Source: an uncultured Sediminibacterium sp.
GTDB taxonomy: Bacteria; Bacteroidota; Bacteroidia; Chitinophagales; Chitinophagaceae
Reading direction: 5' to 3'
Length of the DNA: 64,000 nucleotides
NCBI RefSeq assembly: GCF_946481145.1
Contig: NZ_CAMLMJ010000020.1
Coordinates: 1-64,000, forward strand
Below the pieces are notes generated by a model. The model was not told the DNA's origin, did not search any database, and was given only the letters and a program-made list of their open reading frames with translations. Shown one piece after another: positions 63,176 to 64,000 of the stretch. The position numbers and the translations under genes were made by a program. Position 1 is the first letter of the stretch; each line of letters starts with the position of its first letter.

Positions 63176-63721
63176 TTAATTTTCACGGATAAATGCTTCA
63201 ATTTTCTTTGCGGCATGATGATAACTGGCTTTTAATGCCCCTTCAGTCGTCTCCAAAATACGGCTCATCTCTTCATATGGCATTTCGTCATAATATCGCA
63301 GATTAAATACTACCCGCTGTTTTTCAGGCAATTGCTGAATGGCGAGCTGTAATTTCCACTCCAGCCGATTGCCATCAAAGTTACTGTCGGCTTTGATTTT
63401 ATTAGACAATCCCTCTCCTACTTCATCCATACTCACCGAAGCTCTTCTTTTCTGCTGTTCAATAAAACTCAAACATTCATTCGTTGCAATACGATACATC
63501 CAGGTATACAAACGACTATCTTCTCTGAAATTCTCCAGCCCCTTCCATACTTTAATAAACATATTCTGTAACACATCATTGGCATCATCATGGTCAATCA
63601 CCATCCTTCTGATATGCCAGTAAAGTTTTTCCTGGTATTTTTTGATAATTGCGGTAAAACCCTGCTCCCTGGTTGAAGGCTGGCGAAATTGATCCAATAA
63701 GACCTTATCATCTAACTGCAT
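63176..63721 (-). CDS. RNA polymerase sigma factor, ECF type
   Basis: A 181-residue sigma-70 family factor with regions 2 and 4. Region 2 (about 25-90) has DHDDANDVLQNMFIKVWKGLENFREDSRLYTWMYRIATNECL; region 4 (about 125-178) has LPEKQRVVFNLRYYDEMPYEEMSRILETTEGALKASYHHA. There is no region 1.1 or 3, as in ECF factors. It heads a three-gene operon with the anti-sigma-like and Spy-like genes, which suggests control by envelope stress. The 173-base gap upstream (63722-63894) is AT-rich and shows no recognisable motif. Confidence 0.95.
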   Translation of the reverse strand: MQLDDKVLLDQFRQPSTREQGFTAIIKKYQEKLYWHIRRMVIDHDDANDVLQNMFIKVWKGLENFREDSRLYTWMYRIATNECLSFIEQQKRRASVSMDEVGEGLSNKIKADSNFDGNRLEWKLQLAIQQLPEKQRVVFNLRYYDEMPYEEMSRILETTEGALKASYHHAAKKIEAFIREN

Positions 63722-63894
63722 GCAGGGCTATTTTACTCGAATATAATGTCATTGCCTTTTTAGACCAAAGAAGATTAGAAAAGTTTAATCTTCATAACTA
63801 ACATTTGTTTTAAATACATCATTAATTCATTAGTCTTTTTTGAAAAATTCGTTAGTAAAATAGGTAGAAATGGGTAAATTGTGGAAGCAACCTT

Positions 63895-64000
63895 ATGACC
63901 TCTAATTATTATATCACACAGTTTCGGCGAAATGTAACAGATAAGTACACCATCTACAATAGTTTGTTCGCTGCCCTTCCCTTTTCAGGCATTGCCAATG
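63895..64000 (+). CDS. Start of a probable phosphoenolpyruvate carboxylase gene (partial)
   Basis: An ATG at 63895 opens a frame that runs off the right edge of the window after 35 codons. The visible start is FRRNVTDKYTIYNSLFAALPF, close to what I recall of Bacteroidota PEP carboxylases (KYxIYNSLFxxLPF followed by glycine and leucine-rich text). PEP carboxylase makes oxaloacetate from PEP and bicarbonate. Only the first residues are seen, so the assignment is tentative. Confidence 0.5.
   Translation, partial: MTSNYYITQFRRNVTDKYTIYNSLFAALPFSGIAN

Overview
The window looks like chromosomal DNA of a Bacteroidota bacterium, most likely of the Chitinophagaceae or a close relative. The evidence is the gene content (gliding-type ABC protein GldA, adjacent DUF1800 and DUF1501 genes, WG-repeat proteins, a fused two-domain E1 dehydrogenase, PiT with DUF47, OPT and POT peptide carriers), the lack of Shine-Dalgarno sequences, and many upstream matches to the Bacteroidota -7 box TAnnTTTG. 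The genus cannot be set from the sequence alone. No tRNA, rRNA, CRISPR array, transposase, integrase or prophage gene was seen. Nearly all of the 52 genes are intact housekeeping or envelope genes; the last one runs off the right edge.

Layout. 0-6 kb: a small hypothetical gene, a TauE/SafE exporter, then the protein quality-control block tig-clpP-clpP-clpX with its own terminators and promoters. 6-14 kb: a small 53-codon gene, a YjbR-like gene, an alpha subunit of 2-oxoacid:ferredoxin oxidoreductase without its beta partner, a large secreted MG2/plug-like protein, a BI-1 family membrane protein and a fused E1 alpha/beta 2-oxoacid dehydrogenase. 14-20 kb: secreted serine hydrolase, OprO/P-type porin, M19 dipeptidase and D-aminoacylase, which together suggest scavenging or turnover of D-amino-acid peptides. 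20-28.5 kb: prfA, two tandem paralogous secreted proteins, galE, then PiT transporter, DUF47 protein, PhoR-like kinase and PhoB-like regulator, probably a phosphate module. 28.5-36 kb: a secreted protein with a caspase-like His/Cys pair, an MBL hydrolase, a 1123-residue pseudo-peptidase/beta-propeller/outer-membrane-barrel protein, and nth. 36-46 kb: FtsB/DivIC-like protein, enolase, WG-repeat protein, gldA, a small membrane protein with an MHS-type transporter, acs, and a second WG-repeat protein. 46-54 kb: DUF1501 and DUF1800 proteins, divergent OPT and POT transporters, purD. 54-61 kb: the elongasome cluster mreB-mreC-mreD-mrdA-rodA. 61-64 kb: an MBL hydrolase, an ECF sigma factor operon with an anti-sigma-like protein and a Spy/CpxP-like protein, and the start of a probable PEP carboxylase gene.

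The most distinctive feature is between the genes. Many gaps hold palindromes built from repeated 7-10 base words, and several word families can be told apart (GCTTGCAGC, GACCATGG, ATTCACC, TTAGGCG, TTTGATC, CAGATGTCAG, GCCACTGAATGC). Three gaps hold diverged copies of one element of about 215 bp with a shared core and degenerate inverted ends; one copy separates the phoB-like gene from its kinase gene. In the fused E1 gene the same kind of words are read in frame as the interdomain linker. I know no name for this element family.
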